This document shows positions 1 to 12,130 of a DNA stretch of 64,000 bases, one piece after another; the stretch's first letter is position 1, and every line of letters starts with the position of its first letter. Source of the stretch: Hyphodiscus hymeniophilus (taxonomy: Eukaryota; Ascomycota; Leotiomycetes; Helotiales; Hyphodiscaceae); NCBI GenBank assembly GCA_016508695.1, contig VNKQ01000002.1, positions 2,480,001-2,544,000 of the forward strand, read 5' to 3'. The notes beneath the pieces are model-generated. The model searched no databases. It was given only the letters and a program-made list of their open reading frames with translations, and was not told the DNA's origin. The translations under genes and the position numbers were made by a program.

Positions 1-789
1 CTCGGCTACAAGAGACTTGTGCATTGCTGTAATACCAGCCTTGGCGGCGGTATAGTCGGAAAGATGTGCAGCGCCGAGTTGACCAAGAACACTCGACATG
101 GTGACAATAGTGCCATGGCCAAGTCGGATCATGCCTGGAAGAAAAGCCTTGAGTGTGATGAAGTGGGATAGCAGATTGACTCGAAAGCTTTGTTCGATTT
201 CATCAAGAGACAAGTCGAGGAGGGGTTTGCCATTAACGATGGCGGCGTTGTTGATCAAAATGGTGGGAGTACCAAGCTTCAGGATGTTAGTAGAGACAGT
301 GGGAAAGGATTTAAAGAACTTTACATCTCTCTCAATCTCAAGTGCAACCTTTGCGACTTGGTTTTTGTCTCCAACATCACATTTGTAGTGAGAGACTCCT
401 CGTGCTTCCCCTGACTCCAACTCCTTGACATCCAACACCGCCACTGTTGCTCCCCTCATCCCATATACCTCTGCAATCAACAATCCAAGACCACTCGCAC
501 CGCCGGTGATGACAATGACTTCCTCCTCAAAGTCTACCTTGCGCGCCTTCGTATAAGCAATCTGCCTGTTGAGGACCCCGAGGAAGTACATGGCGGTCAG
601 GAACGACGCATAGCCAAGCGAAATCTGCATAGCTGTGTGCGACCACGACATTGCTTGCGCGCGCATACAAAGTGGCATCATCCACGCCACGAATGGGTGG
701 AGGAAGGTCACATTGAGGACTTTGAGGAAGAGATCGATGGAAAGTGGTTTGGCCCAGGAGAGCTCGCGGTTTCGAGGTTGGTAGTCCAT
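1..789 (-). CDS. SDR-family dehydrogenase/reductase, membrane-associated (partial, runs off left edge)
   Basis: An uninterrupted minus-strand frame starts at ATG 789 and is still open at base 1 (263 codons), so the C-terminus is outside the window. The Rossmann cofactor motif TGGASGLG is at residues 95-102, an INNAA motif follows, and the catalytic Ser233-Tyr246-Lys250 set (Y-T-A-A-K) is intact. Two hydrophobic stretches lie ahead of the Rossmann fold (about residues 20-75). That layout resembles membrane-bound SDRs of the retinol-dehydrogenase/DHRS (SDR16C-like) group, which use NAD(P) to oxidise or reduce lipid alcohols and ketones; the substrate is unknown here. No intron is needed in the visible part. 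It is divergent from the L-domain gene starting at 1540. Confidence 0.85.
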   Translation of the reverse strand, partial: MDYQPRNRELSWAKPLSIDLFLKVLNVTFLHPFVAWMMPLCMRAQAMSWSHTAMQISLGYASFLTAMYFLGVLNRQIAYTKARKVDFEEEVIVITGGASGLGLLIAEVYGMRGATVAVLDVKELESGEARGVSHYKCDVGDKNQVAKVALEIERDVKFFKSFPTVSTNILKLGTPTILINNAAIVNGKPLLDLSLDEIEQSFRVNLLSHFITLKAFLPGMIRLGHGTIVTMSSVLGQLGAAHLSDYTAAKAGITAMHKSLVAE

Positions 790-1539
790 GGCTGCGGATA
801 GGAAAGAAATGAGGGAATGAAGAAAAAACGGAGGAAAATAAGAAGGTTAGGGAGCCAGCTTCATTCTTCTGCAAAGATGAGACGAGTCTACTCCTTGAGG
901 GGTTGTGATGGATGTTTCGAATTGCTGAAACGCGCGAGGCGGCGAGGCTAGCAGACCTCGTCTGTGCTGAGGAGGCCCCCTAGGGCCCACAGCTTCAGCC
1001 TTGCGCCAAGCCCATTTCCATCAACATTTCCATACGACCTCAAATCCTTTGATAACAATCGTACAGCAAGACAGATCGGCCATGCGATAAGGATGTGGGT
1101 GGTAAGCGTTGCAGAAATTCAGATGCCTCGTGCATTATCATACATGAAGGATGCATCGCAATATCCAATACGAGGCCTTGAAAAGTGAGGGGCAACGGTC
1201 CCGACCAGTCAGGATTACGTCCTTCCACACAGTTCCCGGTCTCGATCTCGTTATTGTGTCTTTTCATTGCTCAGCCTAGTGGTGAGGAGTCTTAGTAATA
1301 AGCCGTTGAAATCTATGCTCGGCCAGTGCCCGTCAGCATTGATGAAGAGGGTGTGGAGCAGATGAGTTCAAACAGAGTAATGTGCCCTCGAGAAGAGTGG
1401 GCTGACAAGCATGATGGGCGAAGTAGTTGTGCTATTATATTGGTTCTTAAGGTTCAGTATGAATTTCATTCTCCAGCCAAAATAGTTGCCCAAAGAGCTG
1501 CATTCCCGCGTTGACCCTCGCATTTTGACAATCTCTACT
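790..1539. promoter_or_regulatory. Divergent intergenic region, SDR gene / L-domain gene
   Basis: About 750 bases separate two divergent start codons and must hold both promoters. I see no TATA box or repeated operator I would defend, and no convincing coding frame. Confidence 0.4.
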
Positions 1540-3235
1540 ATGAGGAACAACTCAGGTCTTTTTCCTGCTCTAGCAGCAGCCTTGCTTCTATTCCAGCGTC
1601 GGTAAAAGTTCTTTGTCCCAAATTCGGCGCTGATAGAGATATTCAGAAGCCAATTCCCAATTCGAGCCCGTGCTCAATATATGCACTCTTCGGCCCAAAG
1701 AAACGGACAGTAACTTCTTCGGCTGGGATTCTATCATTGTCTCCAGCCAGCTCGAAGTCCAGGCTGCTCTAGGTAATTGTACTGAAGTCGATGGCAATGT
1801 GGTGATTTCAAATGACTACACTGGGCCTTTCGAGCTGGTCGTTCTGAACTTCAATGGCTCAATTTACCAGCCACTTGTCTCTGGTACTCCGGATATCACT
1901 TCGATCTATCTGCCCAATGCAAACTATATTTACTCCATCGAGCTTCAGAACGTGGCATCACTAGAGCTCGTATATATCCCAGAAGTCACGCAGATGTCAT
2001 CGCTCACTGTGTCGGGCAATTCGAGTGCTGAAGTAGTTGCCGAATCGTTGATAGTGGCAGATATCATCAGTCTCGATTTTGCCAACCTTTTGTATGTATT
2101 GTTCTTCTAGAACCTCAATCCATGATACGCCTATCACCATGTCGGCTACATATAAACGCAAGTACCGTGCTCACTGCTGACTATCTTCAGTGTCAACTTT
2201 TCACAGCTGGCTATAGTGGAATCAAAGCTACATCTCAGCGCTGACTTCTTCCCACCTTCTGCTCTCGAATTGCCGTCCTTGGTAAACGTCAACGACATGT
2301 CGGTAGTTGGTAACATGTCAAGGTAGCGTTATTTCTTGTTATTATGCTTTTCGGTGCTGATTGCCGAAAGTCTCTCATTGCCAAAACTCAGTGTCGCTTC
2401 ATTTGACGATTCGGGTTTTGGAGGTCTCGACCTCTATGATAACTTCGGTCTCTCCATAACTAGTCTGGGCACTCCTCTAGTTGTGGACTTGCCATCATTG
2501 TACAATACGAGCGGTATAAGTGTGGAGGGTCATATTCAAGAGTACCAAGACTTTCCTTGTCTGAAATGTTGATGCTAATAGTTCGCTATCAGTATTCAGT
2601 TTCCATTACTTTCGACTATCAATGGGATGCTGTCCATTGCTACCGACGTCTTTACAGATTTGGCTTTCAGCACGCTTCAAAGTGTAATGGCGATTTCTGT
2701 CGAGGGCAATATTCACAGGTTCGGCCACCCCTCCTACCTCCCAGGACTTCTAGTTCGCATTGACAGCGTTACTAACAACCATAGCTTTTCCATGCCAGCT
2801 ATTCAAGACGTTCAAAGCTGGGTGGAAATCACCAGTTCCGAGACCATGGACTGCAGTATCCCCAAAAAGTAATTCGCACTCACAAATAGCAGTCACGTGG
2901 CAGGAGTGCCATCGGAAAGTGCAGCCCATACATTCCATTGCAAGGGCTTCGTCCAGAAACCATTTTCGGCAGGCGCAAAGGCTGGCATTGCTTTGGCTGC
3001 TACTGGCTTCTTCGGGGCCCTATTATTTTTCACTCTCATGTTAGCGAAAAGACGCAGGGCGAGGAGAAATCGGCAGCCGGCCACGCAAACATCGGATCAT
3101 GAGCTGGATCAGAGAGCTTCTACTACTCCGGCGAAGTCTTTTGCTGTTTCCATGGACAGAGAGAGGCCACCGCCGTATGCGGAGAGCATTGCTAGTGATC
3201 TTGGTATCATGGCTGAGCCGAAGTCTGTTGTTTGA
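1540..3235 (+). CDS. Secreted L-domain-like (Ecm33/Sps2-type) protein with C-terminal transmembrane segment
   Basis: Spliced model: exons 1540-1601, 1639-2091, 2191-2322, 2371-2541, 2593-2718, 2785-2868 and 2920-3235, all in phase, about 447 aa. The N-terminus has a hydrophobic signal-like stretch (residues 3-18). The body is made of repeated beta/leucine-type segments (patterns such as GNVVIS, SLTVSG, LSIATDVF, MAISVEGN) typical of the receptor L-domain-like fold of fungal Ecm33/Sps2 wall proteins. A Cys-containing juxtamembrane region is followed by one transmembrane helix (about residues 365-387 of the model), a stop-transfer cluster KRRRARR and a polar tail, so it is anchored by a helix rather than a GPI signal. 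Intron 1 in this model is only 37 nt; an alternative acceptor at 1710 gives a 109-nt intron, so the second exon start is uncertain. Role (cell-wall sensing or organisation) is inferred. Confidence 0.55.
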
Positions 3236-5095
3236 GGAGATCTTGTTTCAAGGGGACCGTATGGCGAGCACACTCTGTTTTTCTTTTTGCAAACATACAA
3301 AAATTACGAAGTGATGTGCTGAACACCGAATTCATGATAATATTGAACGAATGGGTGTGGGCTAACAGAAAAACTTCCTCGCAATCTTCACTCATCCTAC
3401 CTTCACCCCTGCATGCCAAAGTTAGGGCTCTCCTAAGCTTCAGTCAGGGTGAAGTGTCCGTATCTTCTCTACAGGCCTTGGGGTTCGAAAGGTCGAATTA
3501 GCAGGAATCAGCCTGTCCCATCTCAAAGCTGGGTCGCCCGCCAGATCCCGCTCTGTTGTCGCCGGTAGAGCGATGATGCTCGCCAACATCGTTCCGACCT
3601 GGCATCTCCCTTTCAATACAAGCTATTGGCTTTCAAGGTTTTTTTTGGAAGGGTTTTTCTTATTGTTGGGTTCTGCTTTCAATTCTCCTTTCCAATCGCA
3701 AGTTCCCGTCCGCTGAAATCGGGTTCCAGGCAGCTGTACAAGTACCTGTTTCGGAGGGAGCTCCTCCCTGTTGGTCGACACAAGTTATATTTCATTGGCG
3801 GCATTTTGGCTCATTGGAGGCTGGCAGGTTGCAGAGCAGGGTATGGGACTGAGCAGAACTTCATTCTCAATTCAAATTTAGGGGACGGGGGATCTTGAGT
3901 AATTCCCTCAAATCTTGCCGTTTGTTTATGATGACCTTGTGGATTCTGGAGAGCTCGCCTTGGCAAAGTCATTCAATTGAAGTACATAAACATGGTTCAA
4001 TCTCTTTATATTCCCAAACCATGAGCTCATCAAACTGGAGTGATCTCCCAAACCTGTAGATAATCGTCATGTTCTCGCGCCGTAGCTTCCCTTGGTATTA
4101 TCGTCTCTTACATCAACGTATCGACACTCGACATGCATGAGAAATGAGACCCGGTCTCCTTCGCCAATTTAATCAGCTACTACCTCAGTGCCTTGGATTT
4201 CGAAGACAGGCTTACAAAGCCATTGCCCTGGAAACCTACTGCATGAAAGACGTTTGAATTTTGAGATCATTCTCTTTAACCACTCCCTAACCGCCTTCGG
4301 GCATAACCACGGTTACTGCCGCCAAAGGCAGCTGCGGTAGACCTTTTAACACTCATTCTAGCCCCAACCTCGAAGCCCTCATTGGTTTCGTTTACAACAA
4401 CGCCTTTGCAGGCTCTCGTAACTATGCTCTTCCTGTCGTCCCTGGACACAAAAGCACACAAAAGCTACAAACCCGCCTTACGATACTGGTCACCTTACAA
4501 TTATATTGGTGCCTATTGAAATGCCGCGGGAATCTGAACACTGGTGTGAGTAGTAGAGCGGGTTTGAAAACTGTGATTAGGAAACCGTATTCGATTTCGG
4601 TGAGGCAAGCTGAAGTGGTTTCCGGTACCGAGAACTCAAGCTTGAGTCAACGGAGAAGAACATGGCTGATAAGCATGAAGATGATAACAGTTGGTTCATC
4701 GTTATCCACTGCTTTCGTGTCTTGAAATGGCTGGCTACTGGCAGTCCTGCTATAAGGTAAATTGGATATACATGTCGCTTCGACAGATACCCAGTAAATA
4801 CGCCAATGATATATCACCATGATATTGCGCGTAAGCCGCCTCACTAGGACATAACACAATGGCCAGCACCCGCAAAGTTCCGACAACTGTGCGTCTCAGG
4901 AAGATTTCGATGGCTTAGTGGACTGGTCATGCGATGGCCCTGTACCTCGCCGTTGGCATCTCCCAGAGATGGCTCGAGTTCCCTCCCCTCATCAGGGAGG
5001 GCATGGAGCTAAAAAGAGATCCCCCATGACATCGATCGGCATCGACTGCCAAGCCCAACAGGACTCGGTATGAAACAATCATAGAGACATACAGG
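3236..5095. other. Intergenic, no supported gene
   Basis: 1.86 kb between the ends of two genes that face each other. Only short frames without ATG, signal sequence or splice support are present. I see nothing that can be annotated. Confidence 0.4.
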
Positions 5096-6854
5096 TCATA
5101 GCGCTGGGGCTTCGAAATTATCCCTTTTTAGCTTGACGAATGCGGATTGTTTGTGCGGGAAAGCTATCTCTCCTTGCGTCAAGAACCCTGCTTTGTTGAG
5201 CGTGGAGATAAACCTACAAATACGTCAGTATCCGTCCGTAATCTATCGTTAAGTAGATGCAAGAAAAGGGCAGTAGGAGACTCTTGAGAATCGGAGATTA
5301 GGCAAATTACCTTTCGTTGTCAACTCTTGGTTCAAGAACAACAGCATTCGTCCTGTAATCCTGTATAAATGCCCAATGGGCCAATGCCGTAATCCAGCAC
5401 TTTACTCTATGCTCCCCTCTGAACTCATCTTCCCCTACAAGCACATGAACCCCTCTATCGTAATTATCTGCTTCCTCTCCCAGATGTTTACCTAGGATGT
5501 CTTCTTTGACCCAATATATCTCAAAGTATCCAAAGGGTTTGCCATCCCACATCCCAATGACCGGAAAAGAGTGCCTCGAAGAGAGGTTTGTCTTTAGGAA
5601 CTGCTCTTGAGTGCCTTGTGGACCTGAGCATCCCCAGAATTTTGAGACACGCTCGATATTCATCCACTTATTCAGAAGTTGGAGGTCAGTCATGAGCGTT
5701 GTATCATCGGTATCGCTTGTTGGAGAGGGAGGGATAATTTCGGAAATCGTAACTGCAGAGATATGAGCGGGCAGAGATGACCGCGAGGGTGCTGAATGGT
5801 GTTTGGGCGCATTCAACGAGGTCGTAGGCCCGTTGTAGGCGACTGGCCTCGAAGATAGAGAGACGGTACGAAAAGTGAGATATTGACCCACACTTGGTAC
5901 ATATCGAGCGTAGAAAATTTCTCCTTGGCGTGGTGGCTTTGGCCGTATGGGGTGACGCACACCAGATGTTATTGTGTATTGAATGGGTGGTGGTGGGAAG
6001 TAGGTTGGGAGATGACTTCCAGAAGAGAATGGTCCGGCAGAAGATGGAGACCACAGCCCAGGGCTTCCCAGTTGTGTAGCAATATCGGACGAATCCCTCT
6101 TATTTGGCGACTGGTTTCGGTCCCCGCCACGCACTGGCGAACTCGGGCGACTACCGAACGGAGAGGCAGGGAACGTGGATCCAGTTGTCGGAGTCAGCGT
6201 GAAGAGGAAAAGCTTCGCGGACAATTGCCAATATGTCCTCCTCGAGATAAACATCTCAGACCAGCCCTCAGGTGTGTTCTCCTCTGGCGTCACGCCCACA
6301 GACGAATCTTCAGAGGATAGCAACCCCATTCGTTCGAGCTTCTGGACCAAGTTTCGACCTCGCAGCACTCCCTCCCGCTTAATATTTATGCGCCACTCTC
6401 CCTTTGGCTTGCCAGCATCTGGTGTATTCCGCGATTGCTCGGTATGCAGATGCGGACACGGCTCCTTCAAATGGAAATACCAATACAGAGAAGCCCACAG
6501 CATCATCGCTATCTGTCGAGTAGGGCTCGCAGGTGCTTTGAAGTCATTGCTTGAGGGATTCGATATTGAGGATATAAAGAGATTGTCGTTGCGCAACGTC
6601 GGCTCTTTGAAGGGATGGATATGATGCCGCTTCTCCTTGGGCATCCCACTGAGCTCGACATGTCTTCTTCCGTCATCATGGAGATCGTGTTCATCGCTGT
6701 AGTCTTCGGACTGGATTATGACAGTCCATCCTGCTGGGAAGACATTGTGGTGGAGGTTAAGCTCTACTGACTTGAAAAAGAAGCCTCCGAAGACAGGTTG
6801 AACGGACAAATTCTGTCCATTGGGGAGATGTACGATACTTGGGGTCGGGGCCAT
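5096..6854 (-). CDS. Siderophore-type N5-hydroxyornithine acyl-CoA acyltransferase (SidF/SidL/IucB-like)
   Basis: Two exons, 6854-5311 and 5213-5096, joined in phase (GT 5310, AG 5214), give 553 aa. The C-terminal third matches the GNAT-fold acyltransferase family of IucB/MbtK/SidF/SidL: a W-D-G-K-P-F-G-Y-F-E-I-Y-W strand, an H-V-L-V-G stretch and the family signature E-P-R-V-D-N at residues 508-513; the intron falls just after it, so exon 2 is needed for the end of the domain. These enzymes transfer acetyl, anhydromevalonyl or similar groups to N5-hydroxyornithine, the building block of hydroxamate siderophores, in peroxisome or cytosol. The N-terminal half is longer than in the bacterial enzymes and holds a Ser/Pro-rich, probably disordered insert (about 225-330). 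No NRPS or ornithine monooxygenase is nearby. SidL-like acetylase versus SidF-like acylase cannot be decided by eye. Confidence 0.78.
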
Positions 6855-9096
6855 CCCTCCAAAGCCTGGGTTGTAGAACGCTGTGCAGTAGATGCGCTGC
6901 TTTTGGGAGCGTTGCGGTTGTGGTTGATGCCGACGTTGTTGTCCACATTGAGTTACGGATCAGTGAAGGTCAAATGGTGGGCATGTGGGGGTCGGTGCTA
7001 CAATGCCGGTCTGGCCTGATTAAAAAAGACAAAGCGTACAGAATGCGTCGCCGGCACATATCAGCCGCTTGAATACTCTGGGTGGATTTTGCACATCGGG
7101 TTGCTATTGCTGTTTTCTCGGTTTTCCCATGCTCATATGTTACTGTCACTGTCGCCGTCGCTTCGCCATCTCATCCAATGTTGTAATTAGCGGCGCATGC
7201 TGTGTTGATCGATCACCAGATGGACCCGTCCAAACTTCCCTTGCCATCGTCGGTGAGAAAGAAAAGCGAGTGCAATCATTCCTAAGTACGGGGCATAATG
7301 GCCTGATTTGCCTTGTCGTACGTCAATACCACCCCACGATGTTTGTCCGATATCTGTAGACCTGAGCGACCAGAAAGACCATTTTGGGGGTTGTACAGGG
7401 CAGCCAGCGTGGATGGTATCCTCGATCAGAGTGGCGGCATTCATTGGATCCAATTCTTCTTGGCGTCTGCCATATATTATCCCAAATTGCTGTTCGAGCA
7501 CAGGAGGATAGCAAGCCTCAAACGCGATACATCCCTTGTCCAACGTCTCTGCCCATTCAAATACCTAGAAGTCATCGAGAAGCCTGCACTAGTTAGTTGG
7601 TTCAAATGTCCTAAAGAGTAAGTGCACACGCAGACACGCAATGAAGTGCCTCCATGAACTGGAGATGATGCTCCAATAACTTCATCTCTACCGAGGAACG
7701 GCTTGTGCGACTTCAGGCGGCAGATCTGCCGCACTGATTGGCTTCGTCGCTTGGATGGGTTAAAAATCCTAGATCTCCGCCAGCTTAACCTCACGCCTTG
7801 GGCGCTGGAAGAGTGGTATATTTTTTCCAATTGCATGGCTGGCGTCGACTCCTCGAGGCTGCAGATGAGCCTCACTACGTGAACGGTGACGGGATTTCCG
7901 CGCTGAACTCGTACCACCTGTCAACCTATGTATGTTGCTCTGGGAGGGAAAGGGCGATCGACCGCAAGGGCGGAGCAGGATATTTACTCCGATTTTCGAA
8001 GCCTGTCAGGACCAGGCAGTGAGACACCTTTTGAGGTGGTGCTTTATGTGAGGATCCTACCGGGTTTCTGCAGCACAATCCAATATGGGAGAAACTTCCG
8101 CCCAATCTACTCCATCGAACAATCAACCACCATGCGGCTTCTACCGTTAGTACGTGGAGACATTTAGATACGACGACTCTCGTCAAAACCCCCACCGGAA
8201 GAAAACGACGAGTCAACAGAGTTGCCGCAAGAGGCTTATTTGACGTGGCATAAACCTTCTATTGGTTACTTACATCAAACGTCGAAGAAGCTCGATCATG
8301 AAAGTCCCTGCTCAGGAACTCCTGATGTGACTTACTTGCGGAAATTGATTTGGATTTCTCAGGATTCCTTTAATCGATCCATAACACACATGCAAAGATG
8401 TCTGCTTTGGAGAGCATTCATCGAGTTGAATGATTGTGTTCGGGCGGTCCGGTGGGGATCGGCGGCTGATGTTACACAAGTTGTGAAATCCACTTGCATG
8501 ACAGCCACCAGAAGTCCAGAACTGAGCAGGGCTCAGTCCTGGGAACGGGGGCCATTATCCGCCACGGTTTTTAGGTGCAAAGCTCAATTAGGAGGGGGTT
8601 GGTGTTTACCTGTCTCCTGTTTGCTGCTTTGCAGCGATCGACGGTGGAAGACATGCTGCATGCACCTGACTTCATTGGTTACCAATTTCAACCAACTTGG
8701 CTTTCTCCTAGCAATCGCGCAGACTTCTTGCGGAATGTACTCGTTTGCCGTTGTCTTCCGCTCTGCACACTCTAAAACAAATGCACCTAGAGGCTGCATC
8801 TGCGCTGAAGCCGAACAGTTGCCAGTAGCATGACGCTGTTGGGATTACTCTTCGCTCCACACCATATCAAATTCCTATCCTAGTACCACGGCCTTCCACA
8901 CACCCAGGGAAGGACAACTCGAGCTTCTAGCGCCTGCAAGCTTATTGGGAGCGAGAGTCTACTCTACGTGTTCGTCTTTGTCTCACTACATTGCAATATA
9001 TTCTGGTGGGCTTTAGTGCCCAAAGGAACAACACTTTTTATTTTCTTGCAAACCTTATCCAAGGGAAATTGATTTTCCCAGGTCTCGGTCTCTAGC
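6855..9096. other. Intergenic, no supported gene
   Basis: About 2.2 kb with the promoter of the acyltransferase at its left end. Several open frames exist (for example minus 7187-7543 and plus 8222-8833), but they begin with TTG or lack a family signature and splice logic. I do not call them. Confidence 0.35.
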
Positions 9097-10108
9097 ATGG
9101 CAGCGCTCGAACCGCTAGCGATGAGTCAAAAGAAAGTAGACCTGATCAAGCATCTTGGTCTGGGATTGGATACATACGCCATGATGGCGGTAAGTAGGCG
9201 TAGGCACCCTGCGAACGCGCTTTCAGCCTTCCACGCATCATCCCCTGAAAATAAAACTTAACAGGCTGGTTTAGAGTGCTTACTGATTCCCGCCTGGGTT
9301 CTAGAGTGAAACGGACCATGTCTACAAGTGGTTGACGTCGGATAAACGCCACCTGAAGAGTAATTGCAAGCGGAAGCCCCCATACGACTGGAGCGATATT
9401 GTCGAGAACTCCAAGGACGAAGCGATGCGACGAATTGCCGGATCTGGCGACAATTATACCACCTACTACTGGAAGCTTGCAGCTGAGACCCCGGAATGTC
9501 CCAATTGGATTGCGAGGTGGTTCTTATACCATAAGTTTCGATATCGTGATGGTAGGAACAGGAACCCCGTCAAGCAGGAGGACGGGAATTACACATACAG
9601 TAGCAGTGCGAAGCAAACTCATCGTCATCTTAAAAATGAGGATGGGGTTGAAGTCCACAATGGATATAATGAATATCACAACTCGTGTCCCAGAGACTCC
9701 GAGAAGGTTGGTAGGTATTCCTGTTGCTGATTTCGTCATTACATGACTCAAACACATGGCGTCCCATCAAGCTTTCCACTCGCATCTCACATTTATTCAA
9801 CATTCAAACCCATGCTTTCCCCACAACCTCGTCTGACTACCGACAGATCGTAAGCCTCAGGGGGATAAATACGCCGCAGCAGGTTCGTGTATCTCACCAC
9901 AGTCCACCAGTCCTTGAGCCTACGTCTTACATCAGGACTTATGCTGACTACTGTAGGCCTTACCTGCATATATGACGGCTATGGGACTGATTGTCCCGCC
10001 CGGAACGCCTATCCAGTGGCGTATCAGAGTGGAGAGTATGATGGGCAGGCAAAGACAAGCGATGGCACCGGGTACTGGGATCCTGTCAGGGACTCAGTTG
10101 GCCGCTAG
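9097..10108 (+). CDS. Conserved-looking hypothetical protein, four exons
   Basis: Exons 9097-9189, 9305-9710, 9847-9882 and 9957-10108 join in phase to 228 aa. Support comes from the ATG followed by a clean GTAAGT donor at 9190, a TAG acceptor before 9305, and frames that stay open exactly between splice sites. The product is polar and rich in Trp, Tyr and charged residues (a W-S-D-I-V motif near residue 54 and a W-I-A-R-W-F motif near 86), with a Gly/Tyr/Asp-rich tail ending in D-S-V-G-R. There is no signal peptide, membrane helix or catalytic motif I recognise. The style resembles lineage-specific ascomycete proteins of unknown function. The 36-nt third exon is the least certain element; without splicing the frame stops at 9730. 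Confidence 0.5.
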
Positions 10109-11621
10109 TTGATGATTATACACAAATCTATGAGTGGGTGGGTATGCCCCTTTTCTGGGCAAGACAGATGATTGAGGAGGAGAAGTCTGTTACAGAATGA
10201 AGGGAATTTTGTTCGGTATCCCTGGGTACGAAGAACGATGGCACAAATTTGGTGTTGATAGCATTAGGTTCACTTCCGAGTACAAGCAATTGAGGGTTGG
10301 ATCAAGTACGATGTTGTTCTGATACCTTCAGATTCTAATCACTTTCTTGCTCCCCTTAGTACCCATATCCTTTTGATATATGTTACAACTTGTGAGACCA
10401 AAACCTTGTAGGGATTAGGAAAGATGGGAATCTGGGAATGCATCACATTCATGACATGCAAGTCGCGGACCCTTAAAATGCTGAACCCACTTCGCCCAGC
10501 ACTGGAGGTCGGATTGGAGACTTCCCGCAGCTCGTGTCAAGACGCCGTCCATCGAAGGATGGTAAGACGATCGAGGGCTCCCTTCGTGTGACGCTGCAAC
10601 GTCCGAGGACCCCTATTATAGGACCCCTATTATGGTGTAACGCAGCTAGCAAGCCACCGCGGGATAATTCACTCTCGGCTGTCCATGACTCCATGCCACT
10701 TACGAGCTATGTGATTGGGGAGCGTGAGAAGATTGTTCTTTCCTGACACTGCACCTTCCCACTTCCCATCGTTTTCTAGATCGTCGATCCAATACATGGC
10801 AAAAAGAGATTTAGTAAAGAAGACCATTTCTGGATGTAATTCTCCAAAACATATCTGGTGGAAGTAGCGATACGCAAGGAGTTCAAGGGATGCCGCTTTT
10901 CGTTTCCACGTGTACTTGAAAGAGGGGCTCAGCAGAGGGCGTGGAAGTGGTCTGGCCCCCCGGGGCACCTAGCTGGATCACTTCACTGCGATGGCACTGC
11001 TTTTGACGGGCAACCCAAGCTCGCAACCTGACCACGACTTTCGCAGATGCCAATCACTGGGAGACCTGCGAGCCATATACCTACAAGTCATTACGCTCTG
11101 TGAAACAGTACCTACGTAGATTAGATGAAGTACTTGTAACGACCAAAGCTGTAAATACATGACAGCCTTGCCACCTGCGCATGCTTCTTGAAGCCTGAAA
11201 CTTATCAGTAGCTTTGCAGTCTTCAGTCTTCAGTACTTCGGTATATCCTGGTTTACTAAATACCTCTTAATTGCTGCATGGGGTGGAAAACACAGGAGCT
11301 GCAAAGAAGAGAGGCCATTTCATGATGCGCGTAAACGTTAGGGATATTTAAATACCTTGCTATTCTGGGAGCATTATGCGCTTCAGCGTGACCCTGTGAG
11401 CCCGAGTTAGTACAAATCAGAACACTGGTACAGTCACTTTATATCTGCTCGATGCACCACATAATTTTACGATGTTGTGACTGTCTTGAATGGTGGACCC
11501 TGGTTGCCTTGAACCTCATTGATTGCCGAATACATGACGAAGTAGCACCTATGCTTCGCAGTAAGCATCATCAAGAAAGATAGTGAAACATATACAGTGG
11601 CGCACTACTTTGAGCGTTTGT
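10109..11621. other. Intergenic, no supported gene
   Basis: 1.5 kb without a convincing gene. It contains a two-copy direct repeat (GGACCCCTATTAT at 10607 and 10621). A minus-strand frame at 10669-10968 has a coding-like composition but only a GTG start, so it could at best be an exon of something I cannot complete. Confidence 0.35.
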
Positions 11622-11884
11622 ATGACTACTTCCAATATGGATTATATCGGTGACACAAACAACGCTACAGACGACTACGTCGAAGACATCAGAAAGGGGT
11701 TTCTTGCTATGGCTTCGCAAAAAGAGCCCACGCAGTGAGTCTCAAATTGCATAGAGACCCAATCTACATGCTATGAGCCGCAACATATAGGTGCACCACA
11801 CTTCGCAGTAGTGACGGCTCCACCGCATTGTCTTTGTTCCGAGCTGCCGATCTACCATCGCTTTCCTATGGGAACGTACTTTGA
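11622..11884 (+). CDS. Possible tiny two-exon gene, 68 aa, unknown
   Basis: ATG 11622 opens a frame of 37 codons that meets a strong GTGAGT donor at 11735. A TAG acceptor at 11790 returns the same frame for 31 more codons to TGA 11882-11884. The N-terminal half is acidic (several Asp/Glu), the C-terminal half Ser/Leu-rich; there is no signal peptide and one Cys. It is convergent with the MCU gene, whose stop is at 12131. The evidence is only phase-consistent splicing over a short stretch, so chance is a real alternative. Confidence 0.28.
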
Positions 11885-11980
11885 GTGAATAACAGCATCG
11901 AAAGCACTCCAATCGACGAAGCATTATTTCGTGCTTCATTTTGGGTTTCCTATGCCTTCCCGTGGTACCCACTGAGCTCC

Positions 11981-12016
11981 TGAGCATCTGGTTGAGCATC
12001 TGGTTGAGCATCTGGT
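11981..12016. repeat. Three perfect tandem copies of a 12-bp unit
   Basis: TGAGCATCTGGT occurs three times without a mismatch, between the possible tiny gene and the 3' end of the MCU gene. It is probably a small polymorphic minisatellite. Confidence 0.9.
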
Positions 12017-12130
12017 TACAACGGTTCACAGTACCATCCCTTCCCATCTCTTCCGCATTTTCAATACACCAGCATCGTCCATATCCTAATTCGTAGCGCT
12101 GACTTGTTGCGGATAATGAGGGACTCCAGC

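Noticed and set aside
7477..7917. 146-codon minus frame, and neighbour 7187-7543
   Set aside because: Basic, irregular composition, overlapping each other in different frames, no recognisable motif.
8222..8833. 203-codon plus frame
   Set aside because: Begins with TTG, Cys/Trp pattern is irregular, no domain or splice site support; a chance frame of this length is possible at this base composition.
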